Assembly: GCA_023079485.1 (NCBI GenBank)
Contig: CM041083.1
Coordinates: 174,027,480 to 174,091,479 of the forward strand
Reading direction: 5' to 3'
DNA: 64,000 nt
Source of the DNA: Archilochus colubris
Taxonomy: Eukaryota > Chordata > Aves > Apodiformes > Trochilidae
Positions 12,354-23,499 of the stretch are shown in pieces; position 1 is the stretch's first letter; every line of letters begins with the position of its first letter. Below the pieces are notes generated by a model. The model was not told the DNA's origin and did not search any database. It worked only from the letters and a program-made list of their open reading frames with translations. The position numbers and the translations under genes were made by a program.

Positions 12354-13093
12354 ATCATAGAATCATAGAATTGGCTGGGTTGGAAGGGACCTCAGAGATC
12401 ATTAAGTCCAACCCTTGATCCACTACTGCTGCAGTTACCAGACCATGGTACTGAGTGCCACATCCAGTCTCTTTTTAAATATCTCCAGGGATGGAGAATC
12501 CACTACTTCCCTGGGCAGCCCATTCCAATGTCTGATCACCCTCTCTGGAAAGAAATTCTTTCTAATATCCAACCTAAACCTCCCCCAGCACAACCTGAGA
12601 CCATGCCCTCTTGTCTTGCTGAGAGTTGCCTGGGAAAAGAGACCAACCTCCCCCTGGCTGCACCCTCCTTTCAGGGAGTTGTAGAGAGCGATGAGGTCTC
12701 CCCTGAGCCTCCTCTTCTCCAGGCTGAACACCCCCAGCTCCCTCAGCCTCTCCTCACAGGGTGTGTGCTCGAGTCCCTTCACCAGTCTAGTTGCCCTCCT
12801 TTGGACCTGCTCCAGGACCTCGATATCCTTCCTGAACTGAGGAGCCCAGAACTGGACACCGGACTCGAAGTGTGGCCTCACCAGCGCTGAGTACAGGGGC
12901 AGAATCCCTTCCTTGGACCTGCTGGCGACGCTGTTCCTGATACAGGCCAGGATGCCATTGGCCTTCTTGGCCACCTGGGCACACTGCTGGCTCATGTTCA
13001 GCTTCCTGTCAATCCAGACTCCCAGGTCCCTCTCTGTCTGGCTGCTCTCCAGCCACTCTGTCCCCAGCCTGTAGCACTGCTTGGGGTTGTTAT
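12354..13093 (-). repeat. CR1 LINE, 5'-truncated, with the 3' end of ORF2 still open
   Basis: Minus-strand CR1 of about 740 bp. The left end carries two copies of the terminal 8-bp repeat (ATCATAGA-type), marking the true 3' end. The right end, near 13093, is the usual 5' truncation. On the minus strand the CR1 ORF2 C-terminal region reads without a stop from about 13093 to its natural end at 12435. It contains [35 protein letters not shown] and [11 protein letters not shown], which are familiar from the thumb/C-terminal part of CR1 reverse transcriptase. No RT catalytic core or endonuclease is present, so it cannot move by itself. The open frame suggests it is younger than the other copies here. 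Confidence 0.93.
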
Positions 13094-14310
13094 TTTTTGA
13101 GATGTTACATTTGAGGCAAAGTTAGTAATCTCATGGAAGGGTGAGTGTTTTAGCTAGAGAAATTCCTCAGACTTCTGTTTTATGTAGGTACGCAGGGACT
13201 GGAAATAAGATCTAGGGTGACTTTTGCTCTGAGGCTGATAAAATCCACTACTTCAGACTCCCACCATACATGTTCTTTTTCAGATTAGGTTTCTGAGGAC
13301 AGTGCTGAGGCACTGGCTTGCAGTTACAGCTTTCTGGGGGTGGGGGAGTCATGCAAGCAGGTCTCATCTAATCAGCTCCCACCAGAGGTCTCAGCCTCTG
13401 ATGCTTTGGGGAATTGTGGTCTCTCTTTGGGATGCACCCTTTACTTTTGGGGGACTGAACTGTGTGGTCTAACTGAAATGTTTGGTCTTAGCACTTCATC
13501 CCTAAACCATATATCACAAATGTGAGATCAAAATACATTATGTAATAGTTCCTTCTGACCTGAATTTTTGTGTGAGACTAGAAATGGTTTAATTTCTTTG
13601 AGGTTAGACATGAAAATTGTAGAAATTATTAATTACACATGATGTCTCCCAATACCTTTTATTGCCAAAAAGAAGAGCATCCAAAAGGACAAATTCTACT
13701 GGCAGTATTATCCAGATTCTTTCAGTAGCAGCTTAATTGGTTTATTTCTCTTGGATTTTTGTGACCAACAAAATTATGGAAATCTGGAAAGGAGGTTAGC
13801 TTGTGAAAGCAACCAGCAGCATCTAAGCACCATGAGATTCCACCTTCCTTGGGGAAAGTCAGTATGAGTGGCATGGTAAAAGGATCTCTGAGCTTCTCTA
13901 AGTAAATACAGATTCCCAATCACAGCAGAAATACACCTTCTGAAGCTGGCAGGAATTTTTTATTTTATTTTTTTTATCATAAAGCAAAAAGGGAGCTTCT
14001 GAAGAAGGAAGTGTGCTTTCTTTTAAAAGGATGAGGGAGGTGAATGTGACATGTAGCTGGCATTGTTAGGCACTCATATTTCTGGGAAAAATCTCTGGGA
14101 AAGCTAGAGGTGGCTTCAGTAGGTCAATTTTGATACTCAGGATTTAATGTTGTCAAATAATGTATCATATCCTATGTGTGGTATAGAAAAATGTCTTCAC
14201 TTAGGACTATGGCACAGACTTCCCATTTTTGTCATCTGGAAATGTTCATATGCAACATTTGTTCTCTAATAACAAACTTAAAGTAAAAGTTGCAAATGTC
14301 ATTTAGAAAT

Positions 14311-14467
14311 CTGCTGCGGATTCTTCACTGGAGACATTCAAAACCCGCCTGGACACGTTCCTATGTGAAGTGCTCTAGGTGGCCCTGCTCTGGCAGGGGG
14401 GGTTGGACTAGATGATCTTTCGAGGTCCCTTCCAACCCCAAGGATTCTATGATTCTATGATTCTATG
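14311..14467 (+). repeat. CR1 LINE 3' end, sense orientation
   Basis: Contains GGATTCTTCACTGGAGACAT, GTTGGACTAGATGATCTTTC and CCCTTCCAACCCCAAGGATT, then three ATTCTATG units ending at 14467. This is the typical CR1 3' terminus, with a heavily truncated 5' end. It is the only clear CR1 copy in the same direction as the genes. Confidence 0.93.
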
Positions 14468-15451
14468 AAATAAAAACATTTATGTCTCTAACTGAAGATA
14501 AATCTTTCAATTGCAAAGAACTTTTTATAGCAGCTCAGAATTGGGAACTGTAAAAGCAGTCTATGCTGCTTGCTTTCTCTATGTAAGGATTTGTATTCTG
14601 AATCTTTGTCTTGTGTGTGCTATCATCGTAGTATGAACAGCACTAAGGGAAATCCACAAGATAAAACAAAAATTTGTCATAGGATGTGAGTTGTGTTTGA
14701 TCAGAGATCTACAATATTCCCTTGTGCTCTTATCAGTGCTTTTGAGTGCATCATCTTTTGTGCTGGTTACAACTTCAGCTGGTGAAACAAACATTTTTAC
14801 ATTGGGATCCACCCACAGATTTCAAAAATGTTAAAAACCAGTTTCACGTGCCCATTTTATAGCAGTAGGATGTTAAAAACATGATTTACAGAAAACATGG
14901 AAGTGTGTGTTAGCTGTTGAGTATTAGGTACTTAGGAGGTTGCCATATTTTGTTCAAGACTTGCTTGTATTTTGTATTCTTTAATCCTCTGCAGAATGTA
15001 GGTAATAATTTTTCTTGAAGAATTTATTACGAATATGTCCAGAATCTAAAAGGTGGTTCCTGTGATGAATCTGTAGTGAACAAACAGTTTTTTAAGCAAA
15101 AAGATTGACTTATTTCTTTTTTTTTTTTCCCTATGGCATCAGCTTTCAGCAAGATCACCAGTCAGAAAGTTGATTTAAATATTTGATATTCTTATAAATG
15201 GAAGCATAAAATGGAATACAGTAGATGGGAGTATGATACACTGACATGCTTTGTGTGGAGGGAAAAATTAATGTCTTAAAATTCTGTTATTTCTTCCACT
15301 TCTCTGTTGTTTAACTTTACTGTGCAAAAGAATTAAAGGCACAGAACCATTCATTTTACTCATTTAAGATTTATTTGCAAGATATATCCTTTTTAATGTT
15401 GTTAAATTTACTCTTATAGTGTATTTGTAATTTTTTTTTCCATTCTTTTAG

Positions 15452-15663
15452 GGATGGATGATAATGCTGAATTTCATGAACATATCTTCCTGGAGAAACA
15501 CCTTGAAAACTTCCCCAAGCAAGGACCTGTTCGCCACTTCATGGAATTAGTTATCTGTGGGCTTTCAAAAAATCCATACCTCAGTGTGAAGCAGAAGGTT
15601 GAACATATTGAGTGGTTTCATAAGTATTTTGAGGAAAAGAAGGAATTTCTTCAACAGAATTGA
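15452..15663 (+). CDS. MRPS31: MRPS31 last coding exon
   Basis: This exon begins after TTTTAG. The G carried over plus GG gives glycine, followed by [59 protein letters not shown] and a short Lys/Glu/Gln-rich tail ending LQQN, with TGA at 15661-15663. The block from [12 protein letters not shown] to VEHIEWF is almost identical to the end of human mS31 as recalled. The bird-type tail after it is a few residues shorter than the human one, which is normal variation in this tail. The ATG at 15454 is internal, not a start. The four exons together encode about 189 residues, roughly the C-terminal half of a protein that is about 395 aa in human. Confidence 0.96.
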
Positions 15664-15805
15664 GACTTGGGAAAGGGCTTTACCAATGACATGAAGAATC
15701 ATTGCATCAAAACTGATCACTTCTTGCAATGGAAATACTGTCAGTGTGTACTAATCAAGTGTCCTAAAAGTTGTACTTTAAATAATAAACTGAAAAGTTA
15801 TACTT
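15664..15805 (+). other. MRPS31: MRPS31 3' UTR
   Basis: Short AT-rich 3' UTR from the stop codon to the predicted cleavage site, which I place 15-20 bp after the AATAAA at 15784. The exact end is inferred. An ATTAAA at 15912-15917 could support a longer form. Confidence 0.6.
15784..15789 (+). terminator. Polyadenylation signal AATAAA of MRPS31
   Basis: Canonical hexamer 121 bp after the stop codon. A GT-rich stretch (TGTGTCTGTCCATGTATATG, from about 15811) follows at the distance expected for a downstream element. Confidence 0.75.
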
Positions 15806-15809
15806 TCAG

Positions 15810-18800
15810 ATGTGTCTGTCCATGTATATGTAGATATTTTTTAACAACAAGGAACTGAAAAGTATGGCTTTTATATAATGTGCATTTAAAAGTTTATCAG
15901 AATAGTCGCCTATTAAATCTGAAACTAATCTTTTGACTGTACAAAGTATTGGGTCTAATTCCACCTCCTACACCCTTCACACTTGGTATATATCTTGACA
16001 GATTTGCTCATCTTTCCCATCCTGAAAAAGCTGCAATGCTTTAATTTTTAAAAACTGCTCTCATATTGAAAAGCAGTTTTGTTAATTCATTAAATACAGT
16101 GGTATTTGGATGATATTAATCCTTTCTATCCTTCTTTCACTAATCATCTTTATTGGTTCATTTAAAAATTTTTGGTAATTACTAAGTCATTTGCTTTGAA
16201 AGCTCGTTAGTTCATCTGCTCCATGAAAGGCTATTGTATTCCTGAGATGTGTGCACAGCACAATACTGGTGAGTTACGTAAAATAATACCATCCCTTCAC
16301 TCTGAAGCATTTGACCAACTTCTCATCAGTATTTATTGTTTAAAAATGGCTCTGGTTGTCAGGTAATCCGTGAAGTCCTCTTTGATTAGAGCAAGCAGTT
16401 TTTTGATGACTGCCATCTTTGGAGCTGAGGCCTCACCTGGGGCAGCTGCAGGGCTGGGAAGAGGACTTGACATTGCTGGCAAGGGGAGTTGTTGCCTCCA
16501 GATTGCCACTGCTGCTTTCTGTCTGGTCCTCTGATGCTGGAGTAGTAGCTTCATATTTTCTAGATGATCCTTATTCTAATTAATTGTGTATGGCCCTTTG
16601 TATCTATTAAGGAACTGCAGTGTATTTTGCTTCACTTACCTTTGTTAAATTGTCATCTAGAGTTGTTTGCTCAGTCATTCAGAATCCTTGATTATGTCTT
16701 GTTCCTTAATATTCCAGAGCAGATCCAGCCTCACAAGTTGTGTTACTCCTTGTTCTCTTGCATTCACTCCAACCACTTCAGCAGCTCTTGGCCTTATAAA
16801 TGTGCTTTTATCTTTTTTCTCACCTTTCCTCATAACCAGTGCAGGAAGGAGGAAGTTACAGAATTAAGGTAAACCCCTGGCTGCTTATGCAAACTGGTTT
16901 TAATCATAATTCCAAGAAAGCAAATGAAAAATAAAGGGTTGGCCTTATTCTATGGGTTAGAATATTGTTGCTGTTTTTTGCTCACCTGTACATGAAGTTT
17001 ACCTGTCGAGTAAAGGGCAAGACTTGAGTTGTTGGAAGGAAAAAGCATCTTTTTGATCTTCTATCTGCAAGGACAGCAAAAATTTTTAGAGGCTTCAGGG
17101 TTTTGGGTTGTCGAGAGTGAGAATTTTTATTGAAGTATCTCAATGTAGTAGAGAGGGTCAGTTGAAATTTTTTGTTTCAATACCCAGATATGTTTTACTT
17201 CAGAAATTTCAAATTTCCACCAAACTGCAGTGCAGAGCCTGTGTGCTGCTGTGTTTCAAGTCTTCTCTAAAACAACAGACAGTGACTTGAGTTCACCATG
17301 AGATTTTAGAAATAACTCCTGTGTGTACTTGCATCTAACCTGTGTTTTGATGTGAAAGACAGGACACTCACAAGCTTGACTCTTAATGGAAGAGTTTTGG
17401 AAGCTTTTGTGGTGTAGGAAACTCCTGAATGTCACAGCACTGGGAAAGAAGTGAGTGTTACCGTTTAACAGATTCAGCTGGAGGTCAGTACTTCAACAAG
17501 CTCCTAACAAGAGCTCTTGGTGCTTAGGGTCTTTGGAATGCTGTAGTAATTCCTACTTATGTGCTTAAATATAGATTTGAGAGTTAATACTAGGCAACAG
17601 GATTTGAATAATCAGACCTGGCTTAATATACACACGGACTGTGAGTGCTCAGGGCACGTTAAGAGAGCCCAAGTGGCAGGGCTTTTATGTGTGTGGGGTT
17701 TCTCTTGGGTGTAGGCTTCTTGGTAGACCCAAAAGAGTTGGCTTGCAGGAATTTAAAGCATTGCTTACAGATTAGTCACTTAGAAGCATAAAAAAATTGC
17801 CCTTTTTTCTTTTGCAGCCCCGAGGATAAAAGCTGTCTGCTGTTGTTCAGAGTGGAGCCAGTGCTGCAGCTAGTGATTCCTATGCTGGAGTCATTTGGGT
17901 TTTTCTTATGATGGTTGGTTTCCCCCACTCTTTTAACTGGTTTGGTGGTATTAGGTGTAACTTAATGGTCTTGGCATTAGGATCTGTCCAAGGCAAAATA
18001 ATGTTTGTTATGTTCTGCGGTCTTAGACTTCCTTCTTCATGTGTGGAGATCTTGTTAATGTGCTGCTAGTGCTCTTCCTCTGTGACACCCACAGCATGGG
18101 CATCACTGGAGACATCTGCATGTGTGTTGGAAAGTTGTCTGGCTTTGGCAGGGCAAGAGCAGGGGCATCTTCCCTGGGAAGAGTGGGAAGATGAAGCAGG
18201 CTGACCTGAAGATGTAATCGCAGGAAAATGATGTCTATGACACTTTTTCCTCCAAGGTGGCTGCAATGGGTAAGTAGCAGAGAGAACATCTTGTTGAGTG
18301 GAGATGGCTGAGCTACTGCAAAGTTGTAAGCAAAGATGTAGAGACTCCTTGATGGCTGGGGTCATAGCTGTTGCTGGCACTGTCAGTGGTGGTCATGGCT
18401 TCTCCAGGTTTACAGCTACACAGTGAAACCTGCATCAGAGGGAAGAAAGTGAGGACTGAGAGGGGTCTATTTGGTTTGTAAAGGTGTAATGGGGAAGTTC
18501 AAGGTGTAGCATTTAGTGCCTGTCTGTGTCTGTCCTGTAACTTCTTTATTTCTGCTTCCTAAGGGCCAATCTTCCCTCACCCCTGCAGCAGAACAAATCA
18601 GAAATTGGGCTGGAATGAGAAGGACTACTCAGGGGTGGTCCCTTGGTGAAAGGGAAGGGTAGGAGTGAGTAGAGTGAAAATCCTATGAAGGGCTGAATAA
18701 TTTATTGTGTTAACACAGTGGGTCTCTGAGGTGTAGATGCCACTACACCCAGACCTTGTCTCTGACATCTGATGGCACTCTCAAGTTGACTCAAACCTAT

Positions 18801-21800
18801 TTGATAAGAATGTTTTATTATAAATGAGATGTATGAGATTCACTCCACAGAAAAAACGTAAATATTTGTTCTCCAGCATGATATTGGGAAGAGGCTCAAG
18901 TTTTATATTGTTTGGTTTGGTTGCAAGATGATCTGTGCTGGGATTTCATCTCTTGGTGTTGACCTCTACCAAGCAATTAAGATGTGGCCTGTGCCTGACA
19001 GGAGGTTTGTGTTCCTCAAGCACTTGCTGAGCACTGGAAGAAAGGAGGTGACTTAATTTAACCCTTCTAATCTGGCAAAGGAGCTAAAATGGCAGGATGA
19101 ATAGGAGAGAAAAAAATCTTGCACGTGTTTGTGAGACTGCAGGCAGATTTTGCTTAAACCATGTATTTTTAGATTAAGAGGGGCGTTAAAGGCATCCTGG
19201 AGTGCTGCTCAGGTCCATTTTCTTCCAGCACTCACAAAGATAATAGAATTCCAGCATGAAAATAGCTCCTTGGAAGCCTTTGAAGAAAACCCTGAAGTAT
19301 CATGGCATTTATCATCGTGGCAAGAGGGTCCACAGTCCTGCTTTCAGTGAGGATTTATGAGTAAACGCTCTTTTTTGTGAGCATCACTTAGCAAAATTAT
19401 GTTCGTGGATGGAGAATGACTTCTGAGACTGCAGGGCCTGGTTTTCACTCTGGACCCACCTGAGGGTTCTTAGGGAACTCCAGTTGCTGCTGTAATGGTG
19501 TCCAGCAGGACACAGGAAGGGTGTAAATTCCACCCTACCAAGGGGCGGCTGCTGCTTTCTGGTCTCGTGATCTCCACAAGATGTCAGTGTAGATTTATTG
19601 GATTAGATAGAAAATCCTTGTGCTGTTCCCCCCCTCGGACAGATTAAAGAAAAATCTGTTTTAGAGCTGCACAATAGGTTTGATTGTGCTCTGGAACGTG
19701 TCTCCTGTGGAGAGGAGCAGTGGGGCAAGTGCTGGTGCCTGGGGAGGGATGCGAGTACCATCCCAAAATGGGAGTGGAGCTCCCAGCAAAAGAAGGCAAG
19801 ATTTTGCTAGTATCAAGGTGCCCTTAAGGAATGAGTTGCATATATGTGATATACAATATTGAGCCAGTGGTCCCTATTTTACTCAGAGAAAAGTTGGAAG
19901 ATTAAAGAAGAACTAAAAGGGTCAACGTGGGTGGCAGGAAGGATCTGAGGGCAATTGGATCAAGTAATGTGTCAGAGAACCTTAACTGCTGGTATGTGGC
20001 ACCCAAAGCTTGCTTTGTTTCTTTAAATATAAGAAGTGGTCTTGCAATGTTGAATGATGGGCTGGGACCTTGGGAAGAAAGGAGGACATAGTGTTCATCT
20101 TGGGGGAGTCCCCTTGCACCTTTTAGCTCTTTTCTGTCCCTTGCACCTTATAGCTCTTTTCTGTAGCAGTCACTGCCTTTCAGAGAAACTTTTTAATCCC
20201 TGTGGAGGTGAATTCAGATCCATGGAAATTCTATGAATTGCTGGCAGTGGGTGGTGGAGATGCTGACCTAAACCCAGGTGTGGCCCCATGTGAGAGGGAG
20301 CTTCTCCAGCCATCTAGGCTTCTCCATGCCCCAGTAGCACCCAGCCTCTTCTGGGAATAAAAACCCAGCCCTGGGTACGGCTGGGACAGCTGAGGTTCCC
20401 CTGGGCTGCCAGATCCCGACCGCACGGCCACGGCAAGGAAAGGCAGCGTGGACAGCAGCCACAGGGGTGTTTCAGCACCACCTCCCCTCTCCTCCCTTTT
20501 GGCCCCTGGTGTATATATTCCCATTTTCCCAATAAAAGCCAAATGCAAAGCAGACCCCCTCTCTGCTCCCACCTCTCCTTGCAGCTGGGGCCGTGGTTCC
20601 CCTCCCCATGGTGCTGGCCTGGCATGGGTGGCCCTGCTACCTCTGCCGTGCCCAGGAGCTGCAGGAGCTGCCAGGTGATGATTCATTTATGGTCCCCAGA
20701 GTTGCACCCTCTCACCCGAGAGGGAGGGGAGGGAGTGAAAGGTGACAGAATTTGTCAGCAGCGGCAGAAATACCACTGTTGAAATGTTTCAGATTTCACT
20801 GGGGAGGCAGGGAGGCAGATGGAGACCTAAGCGGTGCTGATCCCTGTTCCCAGGCCTGCCTTGCATCTGGCAGTTTTCTTTAGGGGCAAGCATTTGCCCA
20901 CCCAAATTTGTCTGAGAGAATCCCAACTGCTCCCCAGTGTTTGCATCATGCAGATGGGGGATTCAAACTCCTTCTCCCCCTTGGCACATGGTGTACCCGC
21001 TCACTCTGGGGACAGCAGAGGCTACATTTTTGGGGTCTAGAGGTTCCTAAGGAGCCACTTGAGTTTTCAGTGCCTTGCTCTGCTCAGCTGGTGGTTGTGC
21101 TGGAGGGTTATTCTCATTTTTCTGATGGCAAAGTGGTTTTGCTTATTCATGGGCTTGACTCTGCCCACATGCCTGTCATTCATTCTGGGATGGTCTCCCA
21201 GGCTGCCCAGGCCAGGGGATGCTCTGCAAAGCCAGGCAGTTTTCAAAGATAAGCAATAATCTTATCTTTAGAGCTGATCTGTAAATAGAGTGCATGCTGA
21301 CGCTCAGCTCACTGCAGCCACATTGGATAAGGGAAAACACAGAAACAAACCAGCCACCCAGATTTAAGGGACAAGGCTGTGAGCTTGTTCCTCAGGTTAG
21401 CAATTACCCCCTGAAATCCATGGGATTGCTCAAGAAATTGCCATTTGGGATATAAGTAGACTATTCTATGAACTCTCCCTAAGCCTCTGTGGCGAGGGGA
21501 TGTTTGTTTAGTGCTTTCTGACACATACTGACAGCTGCTCCTAAAAACCTCCCAATCCCTTAAATTGGGGTTTATTCCATTATGCCTTATGGGTTTATTC
21601 CATCAATTATTATATTGCATACAATGGCTTTAAGATAGCAACAAGTGCAAAATATTTTTTGTTATTCCAGTTGTTTAAAGCTAGATTTATTAACCCACAA
21701 CCTATCAGACAAAAAGGGGGAAACTAAAATCAAAAGAACACTTCCAAGTTTAGCCCAGTTTCAAGCTGTAAATGACCATTACATCACTGTTTCTTTGAGT

Positions 21801-22000
21801 GTATGCAGAGGCTGTGGTTTGCTCAAAAAGGCCCTATGATCCCAGCATTTAAAGCCTGGGAAACATGGCTCTAATTAAATTATTGGAAGTTTTTTTTTCT
21901 CTCTCCCCTCTTCCTGAAAGCAACCTGATATTGCAGTTTTTTTAAAGGGTTGTTTCAGGACAGTCACAAGATACTCAGTCCTGAGTGTGGTGGTGCTATA
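15810..22000. other. Intergenic DNA after MRPS31, no gene recognised
   Basis: About 6 kb of mixed AT-rich and GC-moderate sequence. Open frames on both strands are short, lack splice or conserved-motif support and mostly begin with non-ATG codons or overlap one another. No repeat family is recognised. The stretch 20230-20700 is more GC-rich and could be a small unmethylated island, but I see no promoter or coding signature in it. Confidence 0.55.
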
Positions 22001-22151
22001 TCAGATTGGCAGAGATGCTGAGCAGCAGTATTCAGACCTGGATTGTGTTGGTATCATGAGGGTGTAAATTTGAGTTTCCAATGGCTTCAAAATCAGAGCA
22101 GTAGCCAGGCAAGTGAAAGGTTGGTTGCCTGAGAGGGGTGAAGGCTGCGTA

Positions 22152-22273
22152 AAGCCACACATCACCAGAGCTGGTGGGGCTGACACTGATGGTCTGCCTT
22201 GCTCTGCTGTGCATCCTGGCAGGCTGCAGCAGGGAGGAGGTGGAGGGGTGCATCCCAGTGCTCTGCAGAGGCC
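22152..22273. repeat. GC-rich module, copy 1 of a local duplication
   Basis: Shares AAGCCACACA, GGTGGGGCTGACAC, GATGG, CATCCTG, GCAGCAGGGAGGA, GCATCCCAG and TCTGCA(A/G)AGGCC, in the same order, with 23181-23304. The match needs small gaps. This is a direct duplication about 1.03 kb apart, or two members of an unrecognised repeat family. Confidence 0.75.
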
Positions 22274-23180
22274 AGTAGTCTCACCCACTGTTAATTTTCC
22301 ACTTCCCTCTCCCCCACACCTGAAACACGTCCTGCTTCATAGGTAGTTCTGCTTCTGTTCTAAAAGCAACAGCTCCCCTGCTGCAGAGGATGCTCAGCAT
22401 GTGTTTTTTCCCCTCTGTAGGGAAAAGACCCTAATCTGAGGGGCATTTGCAAGTGTGAAAATTCTTAACAAATGAAGCCAGCCTTCTTTCCCTATCTAAT
22501 AATTTTTAAAGACCTGGTGAAACAAGCTAGTGGTCTAGCCAGGTGCCTGCTGTGCCTCTCCTGCTCTCCCGGAGCCCAACTCTGCGTCTTGCAACTCTCT
22601 CACAGAAGCCATGGAAGCCTGATTCTGAACATTGGCTTCCACAAGAGCTTTGCCTTTGAAGTTATTGCTCCCAGCATCAGTCCCTGATGCCTGTGCTCAG
22701 GGTGTCAGGCTGGGGCCCCCCGGCCGCTGGGTTCCTGCTGGAGGGGCCTTTGCGCTGTGCGTCTGCCAAGAAGAGATGTTGGAGGGGATGTGCTTTCTGT
22801 CAGGCTGCATCAACTCCCTGGCTACGTGAGTATCATCTAATATGTAGGTTTGATTTGAGCATAACTGCCACCCGAGGCAGTTTTTCTGCAGGGCAATGAT
22901 AATAGGACTGACTAAAACTGTAAGTACAACCCTTACGTTTTGCCGTCGTGAACCGAGGGGCTGGGTGGGAATGGACACCTTCCCAAAGCCTTGTTCTGCT
23001 CCGGGTTGCACAGTGGTTCATTTTCTGCATGGAGAAATGGCAGTAAAGAAGGGAGGGGAGCAGGTCTTGCACTTCTGAAGAAATAAGTTTCAGTTCAGCA
23101 TTAGGCAGCAAGCAAGATGGGCTTGGGTGGGCTGATACCTGGCCTGCAGCATCCCAGTCCCCAGGCCATGGCATGGTATG

Positions 23181-23304
23181 AAGCCACACAAAACCTGTAC
23201 ACAGGTGGTGGGGCTGACACAGATGGGCTGCCCACATCTGTGGGCACACATCCTGCCAGAATGCAGCAGGGAGGAGAGGGGCATCCCAGAGTTCTGCAAA
23301 GGCC
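23181..23304. repeat. GC-rich module, copy 2 of a local duplication
   Basis: Second copy of the module at 22152-22273, same orientation, roughly three quarters identical by eye. Minus-strand translations of both copies share a Cys/Pro-rich pattern (LCR-LGC, PPCC, PSVSAPP). That is what DNA similarity alone would give and is not evidence for coding. Confidence 0.75.
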
Positions 23305-23499
23305 TCCTGGCTTGGGGCTGGGGCTTCTGCAGCTCCTCAAGCCCTGGATTTCATAAAATTTTAAAAAGAACCTGGGTATCTGCCGCAGCAGTGATGTTAT
23401 TTGGGGGATGGAAGAGGCTGTGCGAGGCTTGTTTGCAGTTCTCCACAGCTGCTGGCAATAACTTGCTCTTTGTCTTTTCTCCTTCTGCAGCATCCCAAA

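Larger units (their letters stand above)
9695..15451 (+). other. MRPS31: MRPS31 last intron
   Basis: GT-AG intron of 5,757 bp, donor GTATGT, acceptor after a long pyrimidine tract ending TTTTAG at 15446-15451. It is the most repeat-rich part of the gene: an LTR-like fragment (about 10735-10985), two adjacent antisense CR1 copies (about 12163-13093) and one sense CR1 3' end (14311-14467). No other exon is evident. Confidence 0.85.

Noticed and set aside
12528..12890. 120-codon + strand open frame
   Set aside because: It is the antisense shadow of the CR1 ORF2 remnant.
16333..16554. 73-codon minus-strand frame just downstream of MRPS31
   Set aside because: No homology recognised, short, and no promoter, polyadenylation or splice support.
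20231..20686. 151-codon minus-strand frame in a GC-rich patch, considered as a possible exon of an unknown gene
   Set aside because: Overlaps several other frames, low-complexity Gly/Pro/Arg, no splice sites or homology seen.
22001..23493. Cys/Pro-rich minus-strand frames in both copies of the duplicated module, considered as paralogous small proteins
   Set aside because: The shared amino acids follow directly from DNA similarity, and the copies differ by indels that shift the frame in part. Kept as a DNA-level duplication only.
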